Positions 46,630 to 55,853 of a stretch of DNA of 64,000 nt are shown here, in pieces. Position 1 is the first letter of the stretch. The number at the start of each line of letters is the position of its first letter. Under the pieces are notes generated by a model. It worked only from the letters and a program-made list of their open reading frames with translations, did not search any database and was not told the origin of the DNA. Origin of the DNA: CAVPFA01 sp963703655 (GTDB taxonomy: Bacteria; Actinomycetota; Acidimicrobiia; Acidimicrobiales; Bog-793); the NCBI GenBank assembly GCA_963703655.1, contig CAVPFA010000006.1, positions 496,001-560,000 on the forward strand, given 5' to 3'. A program made the position numbers and the translations under genes.

Positions 46630-47827
46630 TCAAAGCTTGAGGACTGCACGAAGGTTGCGAGTCGCCTGCGCTATCCGCTGCTCGTTCTCGATGAGCGCGA
46701 ACCGGACGTAGCCCTCTCCCCCAGGCCCGAACCCGATACCGGGCGATATCGCCACCTTCGCTTCTCTGACGACGAACTTGGCGAACTCGATCGAACCCAT
46801 CTTGCTGTAGGAGTCCGAGGGAATCTTCGCCCAGACGAACATCGTCCCCTTGGGCTTGGGCACCACCCACCCAAAACGCGCCAGGCCCTCGCAAAGGGCG
46901 TCCCGGCGCGCCTGGTAGATTTCGTTCACAAGCTTCGGGTAGTCCGGCGCCTCGTTCATTGCCACGATGGACGCGATCTGGATCGGCTGGAACGTCCCAT
47001 AGTCGAGGTAGCTCTTCAGCTTGGTGAGACCTTGCACGATCTCGGCGTTGCCGACGAGAAACGCCACCCGCCATCCCGCCATCGAGAACGACTTGGTCAG
47101 CGTGTAGAGCTCGACCGCCACCTCGGCGCCGCCTGGCACCTCGAGGACCGAAGGGGGTCGGAAGCCGTCGAAGGCCGTGTCCGAGTACGCGAAGTCGTGC
47201 ACCAGCAGCACCCCGCGCTCGCGAGCGAACTCGACCATCCGTGTCATCGTGGCCAGGTCGATGCACGCCGTCGTCGGATTGTGCGGAAACGAGAGGATCG
47301 CGACTCGGGGTTTCGGCCACGCCGACTCCCACGCCTCGACCAGGTTGGCGAAGAACGCCTCGCCGGCGTCAGCCTCGTCGTTGCCCAGCCCCTCCAGGCG
47401 CACCATCCGGACGTCGGCACCCGCGAACAGCGGCGCGTACAGGTGAATCGGATAAGACGGTGACGGCACGAGCGCCGTGTCGCCCGGTCCGACGACGACC
47501 CACATCAGGTGCGACGAGTCCTTCCTTGGCCCCGATCGTGGTCACCACCTCGCGGTCGGGGTCCGAGCGGACCCCAAAGCGCCTCAGGTAGAGGTCCGCG
47601 ATCGCCTGCCTCAGCTTCGGGATTCCGCGGCTCGACGAGTATCGGTGGTTGCGGGGGTTGTGAACGGACTCGGCAAGTTTCTCGACGGCGACGTCGGGAG
47701 ACGGGATGTCAGGGTTCCCGAATCCGAGGTCGATGACGTCCTCGCCGGCACGGCGCGCCTGCAGCTTCAGCTGATCGATCTCGGCGAAGACGTAAGGAGG
47801 AAGTCCCGTGATCCGGCGAAGTTCCAT
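46630..47827 (-). CDS. Class I/II PLP-dependent aminotransferase, frameshifted
   Basis: About 398 residues: PPYVFAEIDQLKLQARRAGEDVIDLGFGNPDIPSPD at the start (split here into its two motifs DLGFGNPD and PPYVFAEID), NHRYSSSRGIPKLRQAIADLY, then after one extra base near 47515 HLMWVVVGPGDTALVPSPSYPIH, ILSFPHNPTTA, VHDFAYSDTAFDG, and the PLP-lysine segment LTKSFSMAGWRVAF. It resembles AlaC/LL-diaminopimelate-aminotransferase-type enzymes of fold type I. It lies 10 bp after the flavin-oxidoreductase-like gene in the same leftward operon. Confidence 0.83.
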
Positions 47828-47836
47828 TTCGCGACG

Positions 47837-48544
47837 TTACCCTGCACGGCTTTGGATCCCGGCGAGCCGGAGGGCATCGGCGACGAGCTCCATCGAGCGC
47901 GGCCAGCCCCAGATGACCCAGCTGGCTCCGGCTTCGCGCAGCCCGACCAGCCTGTCTGCTGCAGCCTCGGCCTCGCTCGGGAGCGGTCCCGCCCAGGTCG
48001 TCGGTCCGAGCGCCGCCTCTCCCTCCAGGCGATCGAGGCCGACGTCCCACAAGTTCACCGTCGCACCGGCGGTTCGGGCGAGCTCGAGCGTCGCCGGAGC
48101 GGTCGCACCGACCCAGCATTCGATCCCTCGAGCCGTGAGCTCACCGAGGATGGTCGCAAGCGACGCCCGACGGTCCTGGAGGGAAGGCAGAGCGATTCCG
48201 TAAGCCTCGTTCTCGGGGATGCTCTGCATGTCGCCGATGCCAAGAGCCGCAACCAGGCGGGGCCCGGCCAGCTCATGCAGCGAGACGAAGGAGTCCGCCA
48301 CGAGCCGGTCGGGCAGCAAGCCGACACGTGCGACGAGCGATCCGATCGCGATACCCGAAGTGGCCGCCGCGACGGCGCCCAGCACTGGCCACATCGAGAG
48401 CGCAGGTCGCGACTTCTGGCCGATGGGCCAAAGGTGGTCGAAGGCGAAGACGCCGTCGATCCCTGCATGGTCCGCTTCGCGGGCGGCGGCGAGCGCAGGG
48501 GGAGCGGTGCGTTCGAAAGTCGGGAGCGTGATGCCGATCTTCAC
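47837..48544 (-). CDS. Luciferase-like monooxygenase-fold protein, short form
   Basis: The 235-residue protein begins VKIGITLPTFERTAPPALAAAREADHAGIDGVFAFDHL, the LLM opening, and continues with GSLVARVGLLPDRLVADSFVSLHELAGPRLVAALGIGD. It is shorter than usual (300-350) because the final barrel segment is reduced, ending GASWVIWGWPRSMELVADAL. GTG 48544 lies 4 bp after the kinase gene's stop. Cofactor (F420 or flavin) and substrate are unknown. Confidence 0.75.
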   Translation of the reverse strand: MKIGITLPTFERTAPPALAAAREADHAGIDGVFAFDHLWPIGQKSRPALSMWPVLGAVAAATSGIAIGSLVARVGLLPDRLVADSFVSLHELAGPRLVAALGIGDMQSIPENEAYGIALPSLQDRRASLATILGELTARGIECWVGATAPATLELARTAGATVNLWDVGLDRLEGEAALGPTTWAGPLPSEAEAAADRLVGLREAGASWVIWGWPRSMELVADALRLAGIQSRAG

Positions 48545-48548
48545 GCCC

Positions 48549-49640
48549 TCAGTCCTTGGTGACCATGACGTCAGAGGCCTCCGGCGTGCCGCCGGCGGTA
48601 CGCTTGGGCACCGCATCGGCGACCGCGTCCACCCCGAGGGCGGCCGCGGCCTCGAGTCCGAGGAGGCCTGCCCCGATGGCGCCGCTGCGATCCCCGAGCG
48701 CCGCGGGGACGATCCGGAGGTCGCTGCGTTCCTCGCCGCCCTCAACCCATTCGGCGAACGCAGCCTGCGTCGGCTCGAGGAGCAGTTCCGCGACGTTCAC
48801 CAGGCCGCCGCCGAGAACGATCAGGCTCGGGTCGAGCACATTTGCCAGGTTGGCCAGCCCTAGGCCGAGCCACCGAGCGAACTCGTCCAGAATCGCGTCA
48901 GCCTCGCGGTCCCCCTCAACTGCCGCCGCGACCACGTGCTCGCCCCGGACCAACTCGGGATCGCCTCCGGCCAGCTCGGCCATTCGCCGCGCACGCCCGG
49001 CGACAGCAGCGTCGCGACCGAGGCGACTCAATCCAGACCCCGATGCGTAGCGCTCCCAGCAGCCGCGCTTGCCGCAAGGGCAAGGCGGCCCGTGCGGATC
49101 GACGATCATATGGCCGGCTTCCCCCGCGAAGTTGTGTGCACCGCGCAACACGCGCCCGCCGCTCACCATGCCGCATCCCACGCCCGTGCCGAGGGTGACG
49201 AGCAGGGCATCGTCGCTGCCGACAGCGGCGCCGAAGGCACGCTCGCCGACAATGGCGCACGTGGCGTCGTTGTCGACCGCGACGGGCCATCGGCGCCCCA
49301 GGAGGTTCTCCAGCCCAGTCTGCACGCGAGTCCCGCTCGCCCCCAACAGGTTCGGGGCAAAACGGAGCGTCCCGGCGCTGTCCACCAGCCCCGGTACGCC
49401 GACCCCGACGCCGACGACCTGGCAAGACCCGACCTCGACAAGCCTGCTCAATTCCGATGCCAGCTTGGCGAGCACAACGAGCAACTCGTCTCCGTGAGAA
49501 GGGGTGTCCCGGCGCTCCTCGGCCAGCACCTCGCCGGAAGGGCCGACGGCGAGGCCCAGCACCTTCGTCCCTCCAACGTCAAAGCCGATCCCGACCGGAC
49601 TCGGCCGCGAGGCGACAAGGCCACGACGAGCAAGGCTCAC
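48549..49640 (-). CDS. ROK-family sugar kinase (glucokinase-like)
   Basis: A 363-residue kinase: the ATP loop IGFDVGGTKVLGLAV near residue 18, VGVGVPGLVDSAGTLRFAPNL near 90, VDNDATCAIVGE (catalytic Asp) near 125, TLGTGVGCGMV near 145, GEAGHMIVDPHGPPCPCGKRGCWERYASGSGL with the ROK zinc site CxCGxxGCxE near 168-200, and LIVLGGGL near 290. It probably phosphorylates glucose. GTG 49640 overlaps the SRPBCC gene's stop (GTGA). Confidence 0.88.
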   Translation of the reverse strand: MSLARRGLVASRPSPVGIGFDVGGTKVLGLAVGPSGEVLAEERRDTPSHGDELLVVLAKLASELSRLVEVGSCQVVGVGVGVPGLVDSAGTLRFAPNLLGASGTRVQTGLENLLGRRWPVAVDNDATCAIVGERAFGAAVGSDDALLVTLGTGVGCGMVSGGRVLRGAHNFAGEAGHMIVDPHGPPCPCGKRGCWERYASGSGLSRLGRDAAVAGRARRMAELAGGDPELVRGEHVVAAAVEGDREADAILDEFARWLGLGLANLANVLDPSLIVLGGGLVNVAELLLEPTQAAFAEWVEGGEERSDLRIVPAALGDRSGAIGAGLLGLEAAAALGVDAVADAVPKRTAGGTPEASDVMVTKD

Positions 49641-50080
49641 CTCGTCGACTCGACCCGCGCTTTCAGGTCCCGTATCGCGGCGTGGATGATGTTGCCCTCC
49701 GCCCTTCGCTTGATGAAGCCCGGCAGCGGCACGCGAAGCTCGATTGCGAGCTCGTAGGTGACTTCGGTCCCCCCCTCTGGGGCAGGCATGAACCGGTAGA
49801 TGCCGTCCAGACGACTTGTGAGATCGCCCTCCCGCTGGACCCAGCGCAGCTCCGTCGGCGCCATCGAGTAGTCGTAGACGAGGGTGTAACTCGTGCTGCG
49901 CCCGAACGCGCCGGCACGAAACGACACCACGGACGGCCGTCCCTCCTCGTCGCGCTCTTGGACGTGGACCTCCTTCAGATCGGCTACCCAGTCCGGGTAA
50001 TGCTCGATGTCGGCCACCACTTCGAAGCACCGCGCCGGGGAGCCGTCGACGACCATTTGCTCGATGGTCTGATCGGCCAC
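49637..50080 (-). CDS. SRPBCC/START-fold lipid-binding-like protein
   Basis: A 147-residue protein with the polyketide-cyclase/START pattern: ARCFEVVADIEHYPDWVADLKEV near residue 15, DEEGRPSVVSFRAGAFGRSTSYTLVYDY, and a long C-terminal helix. GTG 50080 has an excellent GGAGGA ribosome site. A similar SRPBCC protein (TB16.3, Rv2185c) sits between pimB' (Rv2188c) and a PlsC gene (Rv2182c) in mycobacteria, matching the arrangement here and hinting at a role in glycolipid handling. Confidence 0.8.
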   Translation of the reverse strand: MADQTIEQMVVDGSPARCFEVVADIEHYPDWVADLKEVHVQERDEEGRPSVVSFRAGAFGRSTSYTLVYDYSMAPTELRWVQREGDLTSRLDGIYRFMPAPEGGTEVTYELAIELRVPLPGFIKRRAEGNIIHAAIRDLKARVESTR

Positions 50081-50153
50081 ACGTCCTCCTCTCTGCTCAG
50101 GTGGCCTCCAGCCTCGCATCTCCTCGGCCCAGCGGCCAGCAATTGGCCGGCAG

Positions 50154-51280
50154 TCATCCCCCGGCTTCGAGGAGCGCAGCGTGCAACCTTCTTGCCAGGT
50201 GGTCGTAGTCGAACTCGGCGACGGCCCTCCGGCGCGCCTCGGCGCCCAGGCGCTCCCGAAGCCCGGAATCGTCCAGCAAAGTGGCGAGCGCCGCCGCAAC
50301 GACCACCGGGTCCTCCGGGTGGTCCACGACCAGCCCGGTCTGGCCGTGGAGGACGGCCTCGCCGGCGCCTCCGCTCCGCCCGGCCACCTGAGCCACCCCT
50401 GCAGCGGCAGCCTCGAGAAAGACGATGCCGAACCCTTCCTGCTCGAGGCCCGACCAGCGATCCCGGCAGCACATCGCCCAGATGTCGGCGGCGGCGTCGA
50501 GCAGCGGCAGGTCAGCGTCGTCGACACGGCCGAGAAACCAAACCGGTGCGCCGCAACGCTTCGCCGCCCGCTCCAGCCGCGCACGGTCCCGGCCTGCGCC
50601 CCCGATCGCCAGGGCCAGGTCCGGGTGCTGGGCCCTCAGCCGACCGACTGCCTTGATGAGCACGTCCATGCCCTTGCGGGGGACGAGCCGGCTCACGCTT
50701 ACCACAAGCGGACCGTCGGTGGGCAGCCCCAGCCGGCGTCGCACAGCCACCCGCTCGTCGCCGGCGAGCGGGTGGAAGCGCTCGTGGTCCACTCCGGGCG
50801 GCACGATCACGAACGGCGGCATTCGCTCCCCCGCCGCACGCGCCGCCTCCGCCGCCGGGTAACCGCCAGCGGCGATCGCGAGGCAAGCCCCGGACAGCAC
50901 GGAGCACAGGAGACGGCGAAAGACCGGGAGGCGGCCCGGAACAGCGACTTCGGCACCGTGGAGCACGACCCCGTACGGCAGGCCGAGCCGGTTGCCGAGC
51001 AGGCCGAGCGGGAGCGCCGGGTCGAGCAGCACGATCCGCGCCGAGGTGCCAGCCGCCAACTCTCGCACGTACCGGACAAGCCCGGGGTGGGCAACAGGAC
51101 CGGCGAGGTCCAGCGCTCGATGCGGAAAGCCTGCCGCCGGTCGAACTCCGCCGCGCCGAGAGACGGGGTCGTCAGGACGGTCAGCTCACCGGGGGGAAGG
51201 CGACGGAAGAGCTCGTAGAGATACGACTGGATTCCGCCGACCTTGGGCGGGAAGTCGTTCGTGACCAGCAGATTGCCCAT
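50154..51280 (-). CDS. GT4 mannosyltransferase, PimB'-like, frameshifted
   Basis: About 375 residues. The N-terminal frame begins LLVTNDFPPKVGGIQSYLYELFRRLPP, the hallmark opening of PimB'-type alpha-mannosyltransferases. After one missing base near 51081-51085 it continues LVRYVRELAAG, GVVLHGAEVAVPGR, FVIVPPGVDHERFHP, VSVSRLVPRKGMDVLIKA, AIGGAGRDRARLE and EQEGFGIVFLEAAAAGV (the E-x7-E donor motif). Relatives add mannose from GDP-mannose to phosphatidylinositol mannoside on the cytoplasmic membrane face. The start overlaps the stop of the upstream small gene by 1 bp (TGATG on the minus strand). Confidence 0.83.
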
Positions 51281-51546
51281 CAGGCAGGCCGCCTCATCAC
51301 CGCCAGATTGTGACTTGGCTCACCCCACGCGGCGACGGAAGCGAGCTCGGGAACCAGCCCCGCTCGCTGGAGCATTCTGACGGCACGGGCCTCCGCGACG
51401 TCGACCACGATCCCGTCGGCGGCTGGAGTATCCGCCAGGACCGCGGCTGGGGTATCCAACAGGAACGTGACGACGCAGTCGTCGCAGGCTGACGTGGCAT
51501 TAAGCGCACAGTCGTCGCAGCTGATTGAGATGCTCTCGGTCGGCAC
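51280..51546 (-). CDS. Small conserved protein with two CxxC pairs
   Basis: The 88-residue protein starts with two CDDC motifs (residues 10-13 and 21-24) followed by a region ending EPSHNLAVMRRPA. The paired CxxC could bind zinc or an iron-sulfur cluster; I recognise no named family. GTG 51546 has AGGAGG just upstream, itself next to a 15-bp tandem repeat. It is the first gene of the PimB' operon and is coupled to it. Confidence 0.65.
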   Translation of the reverse strand: MPTESISISCDDCALNATSACDDCVVTFLLDTPAAVLADTPAADGIVVDVAEARAVRMLQRAGLVPELASVAAWGEPSHNLAVMRRPA

Positions 51547-51553
51547 AGCTCCT

Positions 51554-51613
51554 CCTTCTGGTCCGCGTCCTTCTGGTCGGCGTCCTTCTGGTCGGCGTCC
51601 TTCTGGTCGGCGT
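51554..51613. repeat. 15-bp tandem repeat, four units
   Basis: Four copies of CCTTCTGGTCGGCGT (the first has C for G at position 11) lie between the divergent small Cys protein and peptidase genes, right behind the small gene's ribosome site. Read on the minus strand they would encode ADQKD repeats, but no credible start leads into them. Confidence 0.85.
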
Positions 51614-51751
51614 CGCGGGCACGGCCGACCCTCCGCCCACCTCGCGAAGCGGGCGGCCGGCCGCGGACCACGGAGCAGATTGTGCCGGAAGGGTGTATCA
51701 GGCCCATGACGCTACCGGCGACCGTCAATCGATCGCGACTACCTTCGGCTC

Positions 51752-53314
51752 ATGGTTTCGGACCGGCTGCGCGCCATCTGGGATCTTCAGATGCCCGAGG
51801 TCCGCGAGTTCGCCGGACTCCACGAGTACGACGGCCTGGTACAGGATCTCTCGCCCGCCGGGGTGGCCGCCTTGCTCGCGGCGATCGGCCGCGGCGCCGC
51901 CGAGCCCGACCCCCATGACGAGGCGCACCTCTCGGCGACCGAGGCGGGAGTCCGCGCCACGTTCGCGGTTGCCGAGATCCATCGATGGAACCCGCTCGTC
52001 CACCTCGCGAATCTCGATCTCGCCTGTTACGACCGCGAGTACGCGCCCGCCGACGAGCGTGCGGCCGCCAAGGCGGCTCATCTTGCCTCCTGGCCTGACG
52101 CCATCGACGGCGCCATCGAGTCACTCGACTCGATACCTGCCCCAGTCGCGGTCGCGTCGCTGCCGGCGATCCGTGGCCTGGGCGCCGGCCTCGGGGCGGG
52201 CGACGACGTCGTCGATGACGTCCTCGATGAGCTTGTCGAGGACGTCGCCGGCCGTGCGACCATCGAGCGGGGCAAGGCCGCTCTAGATCGTCTCATCGCG
52301 GACCTGGCGGGTGCCGCGGCGACCGGTCCGAGCGACGCGAGCCTCGGCCCGAAGAAACTCGCCCTGCTTCTCGGCGATCCCGAGGCGATGACCGTGGACC
52401 TCGGCCGGCTCGAAGAGGTCGCGGACCTCGAGCGGGCACGCCTGTGGGAACGCCTCGCTCACGATTGCGACCGACTTAGACCGGGCGTGTCCACCGTAGA
52501 GGTGGTCACGGAGCTGTTGAAGGACCATCCCGACGACGAGGGCATCTATGCCGAGGCCCGCCTCCTCGTCGAGGAATTGAGAACGTTCACGACCGAGCAC
52601 GGGCTTCTTCCCGAGCTCGGTGGAACCTGCTTCGTCGGTCCGGCCCCGCCGTCCAGACGATTCGCCATGGCGATGATGTCGTGGACGGGGCCCTACGAAG
52701 CCGAAGCGCCCGCATGGTTCTACGTGAACCCGCCCGACCCATCGTGGGACGAGGAAGCCAAGGACCGCTGGCGATCGGTCTTCAGCGCAACGACCCTGCC
52801 GGCGATCGCGGCACACGAGGTCACGCCCGGCCACTTCGCACACGGACGGATGATCCGGCTCGCAGCCCGGGGGGACGTCCGCCGGTCGCTGGCCTCCCTG
52901 GCCTTCGTCGAGGGCTGGGCGCATTACGCCGAAGAACTGCTGGTGGAGCAGGGTTTCCGGGAGGATGACCCGCGTTTTGCGATCGGCGTCTGGGTCGAGG
53001 CCCTCGTTCGTGTGACTCGTTTCGCCTCAGCTCTCGGCCTCCACCGGGGGACCATGGACGTGAAGGACGCGGCGTCGCGGTTTCAGCGAGATGCGTTCCT
53101 GCAGGGGCCGGCGGCCCAGTCCGAGGCCGGCAGGGCCACCTTCGACCCGACCTACGGGCGCTACACCTGGGGCAAGCTCGAGATCGTCGCGCTGCGAGAC
53201 GAGGCGATTGCACGATGGGGCCCCCGCTTTGGCCTCCGACGATTCCACGAGGCGCTTCTCGAGCTCGGCGCGCCGCCGCTCGGGACGATCGGCGACGCGC
53301 TCGAGCCGGTTTGA
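51752..53314 (+). CDS. DUF885-family metallopeptidase-like protein
   Basis: A 520-residue helical protein with the family's zinc motif AAHEVTPGHFAHGRMI near residue 353 (HExxPGH variant of HExxH) and FVEGWAHYAEELL near 390, which provides the third ligand region. YGRYTWGKLEIVALRDEA near the end is also typical. Expected to hydrolyse peptides with a single zinc ion. No leader peptide is visible, so it acts in the cytoplasm. ATG 51752 is the first start in the frame. Confidence 0.8.
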   Translation: MVSDRLRAIWDLQMPEVREFAGLHEYDGLVQDLSPAGVAALLAAIGRGAAEPDPHDEAHLSATEAGVRATFAVAEIHRWNPLVHLANLDLACYDREYAPADERAAAKAAHLASWPDAIDGAIESLDSIPAPVAVASLPAIRGLGAGLGAGDDVVDDVLDELVEDVAGRATIERGKAALDRLIADLAGAAATGPSDASLGPKKLALLLGDPEAMTVDLGRLEEVADLERARLWERLAHDCDRLRPGVSTVEVVTELLKDHPDDEGIYAEARLLVEELRTFTTEHGLLPELGGTCFVGPAPPSRRFAMAMMSWTGPYEAEAPAWFYVNPPDPSWDEEAKDRWRSVFSATTLPAIAAHEVTPGHFAHGRMIRLAARGDVRRSLASLAFVEGWAHYAEELLVEQGFREDDPRFAIGVWVEALVRVTRFASALGLHRGTMDVKDAASRFQRDAFLQGPAAQSEAGRATFDPTYGRYTWGKLEIVALRDEAIARWGPRFGLRRFHEALLELGAPPLGTIGDALEPV

Positions 53315-53333
53315 ACCGGCTGCCCACCGTGGG

Positions 53334-53981
53334 CTACCAGCGGCGACTCTCGTGCCGGCCTACGACACCGCCGACGTAAAGGACCTCGACCAGCCTGACG
53401 ACGTGCTTCACGCTGTCGAGTCGATAGATCACGAGCGCCGTCTCGACGCGTGATGCCAGACGTCGACCCAGAAAGCCACGAAGCTCGACTCCGTGACCGA
53501 CGGGGTCGTTGAGCAACTGGCCGAAGATGAAGCGCCGGACAGCGTCTGCGACATGAAGTTGCAGGTCATCGAGCGCCTTACGAGCCGGCACGCTCGCGAC
53601 GAGGTCCCACCGGCCGCCGCCGCCGGATCGCATCGCCGCTGCGAGCACGACACCTCCCGTGACCGCACGTGCCACGAACCTGGCATCGGGGTCGAGAGCC
53701 GCCAACTCCTCGCCCATGTAAAGGTTCCCGCCCTGCAGGGCGGCTTCGCCCTCGAGGATCCGGCGCACCGTCCTCGGTTCCGACAGGAGATCGATCGTGT
53801 ACTCGAGGCCCTCAAGGTCGCGCGCCGCCATGATCACCGCGGCAGGCACGCCCGCCCGGTCGACCACGAGTCGATCTCGCGTGGCGAGCACCCGGTCGAC
53901 GACGTCCTTGACGTTGTCCCCTTCGCCTGCCAGGACTGCCATTACAGGAGCGTACAGCCAGCCAAAGGACGGTTGCGGCAT
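53334..53981 (-). CDS. Phd/YefM antitoxin fused in frame to a RelE-type toxin
   Basis: One 215-residue ORF contains two proteins usually encoded separately. Residues 20-100 (NVKDVVDRVLATRDRLVVDRAGVPAAVIMAARDLEGLEYT, split by the usual turn) are a Phd/YefM antitoxin DNA-binding domain. Residues 112-205 (GRWDLVASVPARKALDDL, FGQLLNDPVGHGVELRGFL, ALVIYRLDS) follow the RelE/ParE pattern. GGGAGG followed by an in-frame GTG lies at the junction, so the toxin may also be made on its own. No stop exists in any reading frame around the junction that would end the antitoxin early. It could be a true fusion or a lost stop codon. Confidence 0.7.
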   Translation of the reverse strand: MPQPSFGWLYAPVMAVLAGEGDNVKDVVDRVLATRDRLVVDRAGVPAAVIMAARDLEGLEYTIDLLSEPRTVRRILEGEAALQGGNLYMGEELAALDPDARFVARAVTGGVVLAAAMRSGGGGRWDLVASVPARKALDDLQLHVADAVRRFIFGQLLNDPVGHGVELRGFLGRRLASRVETALVIYRLDSVKHVVRLVEVLYVGGVVGRHESRRW

Positions 53982-54010
53982 CGTCGACTGTGGTTCTCAG
54001 CTGCGGTGAT

Positions 54011-54406
54011 TCAGTGGAAAACGAGGCGACAGCTGACTCCTGTGACCACCGGGTGACAGGCGGCTGTGATGTTCACGGCACCGAGGACCTGGAGCGCCGC
54101 CAGGACGATGCCGACCGCGGTGCCGAGGCCCCCGATAGCGATCGCTGCGATCGCGAGCTTTCCGACCCAGGCCGCCGGCGCGGGCGCCGTTAACCCGGCC
54201 GAGCGGTCGGCTGCAAGGCGGCGGCGGGCAGCGGCGCCGAGACACAAACCGGCGATCGAGCCGAGGAAGAACAGCCACAGCACCGACAGCACGAACCCCG
54301 CAACCGCCATTTCGGCGCCTCCGGCCCGAACCGAGCCGAGGGCGCTGCCGTCCGGCCCGTCCCCATCCTCGGGCAGGTCGCGCAGGGACGCCTCAGCCAC
54401 GCTCAA
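54011..54406 (-). CDS. DUF4190-type small membrane protein
   Basis: The 131-residue protein has a hydrophilic N-terminus and two membrane helices (MAVAGFVLSVLWLFFLGSIAGLCLGAAA and LAIAAIAIGGLGTAVGIVLAALQVLG), the DUF4190 layout. Function is unknown. Its ATG overlaps the stop of rdgB (ATGA at 54403-54406), so the two are coupled. Confidence 0.75.
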   Translation of the reverse strand: MSVAEASLRDLPEDGDGPDGSALGSVRAGGAEMAVAGFVLSVLWLFFLGSIAGLCLGAAARRRLAADRSAGLTAPAPAAWVGKLAIAAIAIGGLGTAVGIVLAALQVLGAVNITAACHPVVTGVSCRLVFH

Positions 54407-54993
54407 AGTTGACCCCTCAGGTGCGCTGCGAGTGAGCGGAGAGCGAGGCCACGGTGGGAAAGCTGGTGTTTCTCGGCCGGGGTCATCTCTGCAAAGGTAC
54501 GCCCGCCTCCCCCCTCGGGCGCGAATACGGGGTCGTAACCGAATCCTTCTTCACCTCGAGGGGCCGCCACGATCTCCCCCTCGACGACGCCCGCGCCACT
54601 GATCTCGCCACCGTCTGGGAACCGACAGATTACGACGGTCCGAAACCTCGCTCTCCGGTCGAGCTCGCCATCGAGGTCTGCAAGGAGCTTGGCGACGTTG
54701 TCGGAATAGGAGGCCCCGTCGCCGGCGAAGCGCGCCGTCCGGACACCCGGCGCCCCTCCGAGCGCGGTGACTTCGAGGCCGGTGTCGTCTGCGACGGCGG
54801 GTTCGCCGGTCGCCGCCGCGAGAGCGGCGGCCTTGAGCCTGGCGTTCTCCTCGAGGCTTTCCCCGATCTCCTCGACCGCAGGGACCCCTTCGGGGCGAGC
54901 GACCAGCTCGATCAGACCATCGAGCTGGTCCGTCAGGACGGCGGTCATCTCCGCGGCCTTGTCAGGGTTCGCAGTGGCGAGCACCAGCCGCAC
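54403..54993 (-). CDS. rdgB: RdgB/HAM1-type dITP/XTP pyrophosphatase
   Basis: A 196-residue house-cleaning enzyme: LVLATANPDKAAEM at the start (phosphate-binding TxNxxK), ESLEENARLKAAALA, AVADDTGLEVTALGGAPGVRTARFAG (catalytic Asp), EEGFGYDPVFAPEG and KHQLSHRGLALRSL. It removes dITP and XTP from the nucleotide pool. The typical actinobacterial neighbour, RNase PH, lies just upstream. Confidence 0.92.
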   Translation of the reverse strand: MRLVLATANPDKAAEMTAVLTDQLDGLIELVARPEGVPAVEEIGESLEENARLKAAALAAATGEPAVADDTGLEVTALGGAPGVRTARFAGDGASYSDNVAKLLADLDGELDRRARFRTVVICRFPDGGEISGAGVVEGEIVAAPRGEEGFGYDPVFAPEGGGGRTFAEMTPAEKHQLSHRGLALRSLAAHLRGQL

Positions 54994-55027
54994 GCTTCGG
55001 GCCTCCCTTGTTCGGATTCGCCTGGCC

Positions 55028-55810
55028 TCAGGCCTTGGCGCCCCGGTTGCGGTCCGGTGGCGGCGTCGCGAGGACCTCGGCCTGAACCTGGAGGATCTGA
55101 CCGATGCCGCGGTCCGCCAGGACGAGCATCTCGTCCAGCTCCGTACGAGCGAACGGCAGCCCCTCCGCGGTGCCCTGGACCTCGACGAAGCGTCCCGAGG
55201 AGGTCATGACGACGTTCATGTCGACCTCGGCCGCGGAGTCCTCGACGTAGTCGAGGTCCAGCATGCACACGGCTTCGACGATCCCCACCGAGACGGCCGC
55301 ACACGCCTCACGGAGCGGATGCCGGCTGATCGCCCCGGACGACAGGAGGCGGGAGCAGGCGTCATGAAGCGCGACGTACGCCCCCGAGATCGAGGCGGTC
55401 CTGGTCCCGCCGTCTGCCTGCAGGACATCGCAGTCGATGAGGATCTGCCGCTCGCCGAGCGCCTCGAGGTCGGTCACGCTTCGCAAGGCGCGCCCGATCA
55501 GCCGCTGGATCTCGTGCGTGCGCCCGGACTGGCGACCTCTGGCCGCTTCTCGACTCACGCGCTCGGCAGAAGAGCCCGGGAGGAGGGAGTACTCAGCGGT
55601 GACCCAGCCGCGGCCGCTGGCGCGCATCCATCTCGGGGTGTCCTCGTCGAGCGAGGCAGTGCACAGGACCTTCGTGCGACCCGAGACGGCGAGCACCGAA
55701 CCGGCCGCGAACTCGGTGAAGTCCCGGACGAAAAAGCACGGGCGCAGCTCGTCGAGGGCTCGACCGTCGTGACGTGAGAGATCGACGGTGCTGGGATGCG
55801 CGTCGGCCAC
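55028..55810 (-). CDS. rph: Ribonuclease PH
   Basis: A 260-residue phosphorolytic exoribonuclease: GSVLAVSGRTKVLCTASL, GRGWVTAEYSLLPGSS, GRTHEIQRLIGRALRSV (phosphate-binding Arg), QILIDCDVLQADGGTRTASISGAYVAL (catalytic Asp) and MNVVMTSSGRFVEVQGTAEG. It trims the 3' ends of tRNA precursors. The 34-bp gap to rdgB fits a shared transcript. Confidence 0.93.
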   Translation of the reverse strand: MADAHPSTVDLSRHDGRALDELRPCFFVRDFTEFAAGSVLAVSGRTKVLCTASLDEDTPRWMRASGRGWVTAEYSLLPGSSAERVSREAARGRQSGRTHEIQRLIGRALRSVTDLEALGERQILIDCDVLQADGGTRTASISGAYVALHDACSRLLSSGAISRHPLREACAAVSVGIVEAVCMLDLDYVEDSAAEVDMNVVMTSSGRFVEVQGTAEGLPFARTELDEMLVLADRGIGQILQVQAEVLATPPPDRNRGAKA

Positions 55811-55853
55811 CCCGGCAGGGTACCCGGGCCGACGTCCGCTCGAGGTCAGAACC

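Noticed and set aside
51554..51613. The 15-bp repeat as a CRISPR array
   Set aside because: The units are contiguous with no spacers and no cas genes are nearby.
51297..51728. Minus-strand ORF containing ADQKD repeats as a gene
   Set aside because: It overlaps the small CDDC gene in another frame and its sequence outside the repeat is not protein-like.
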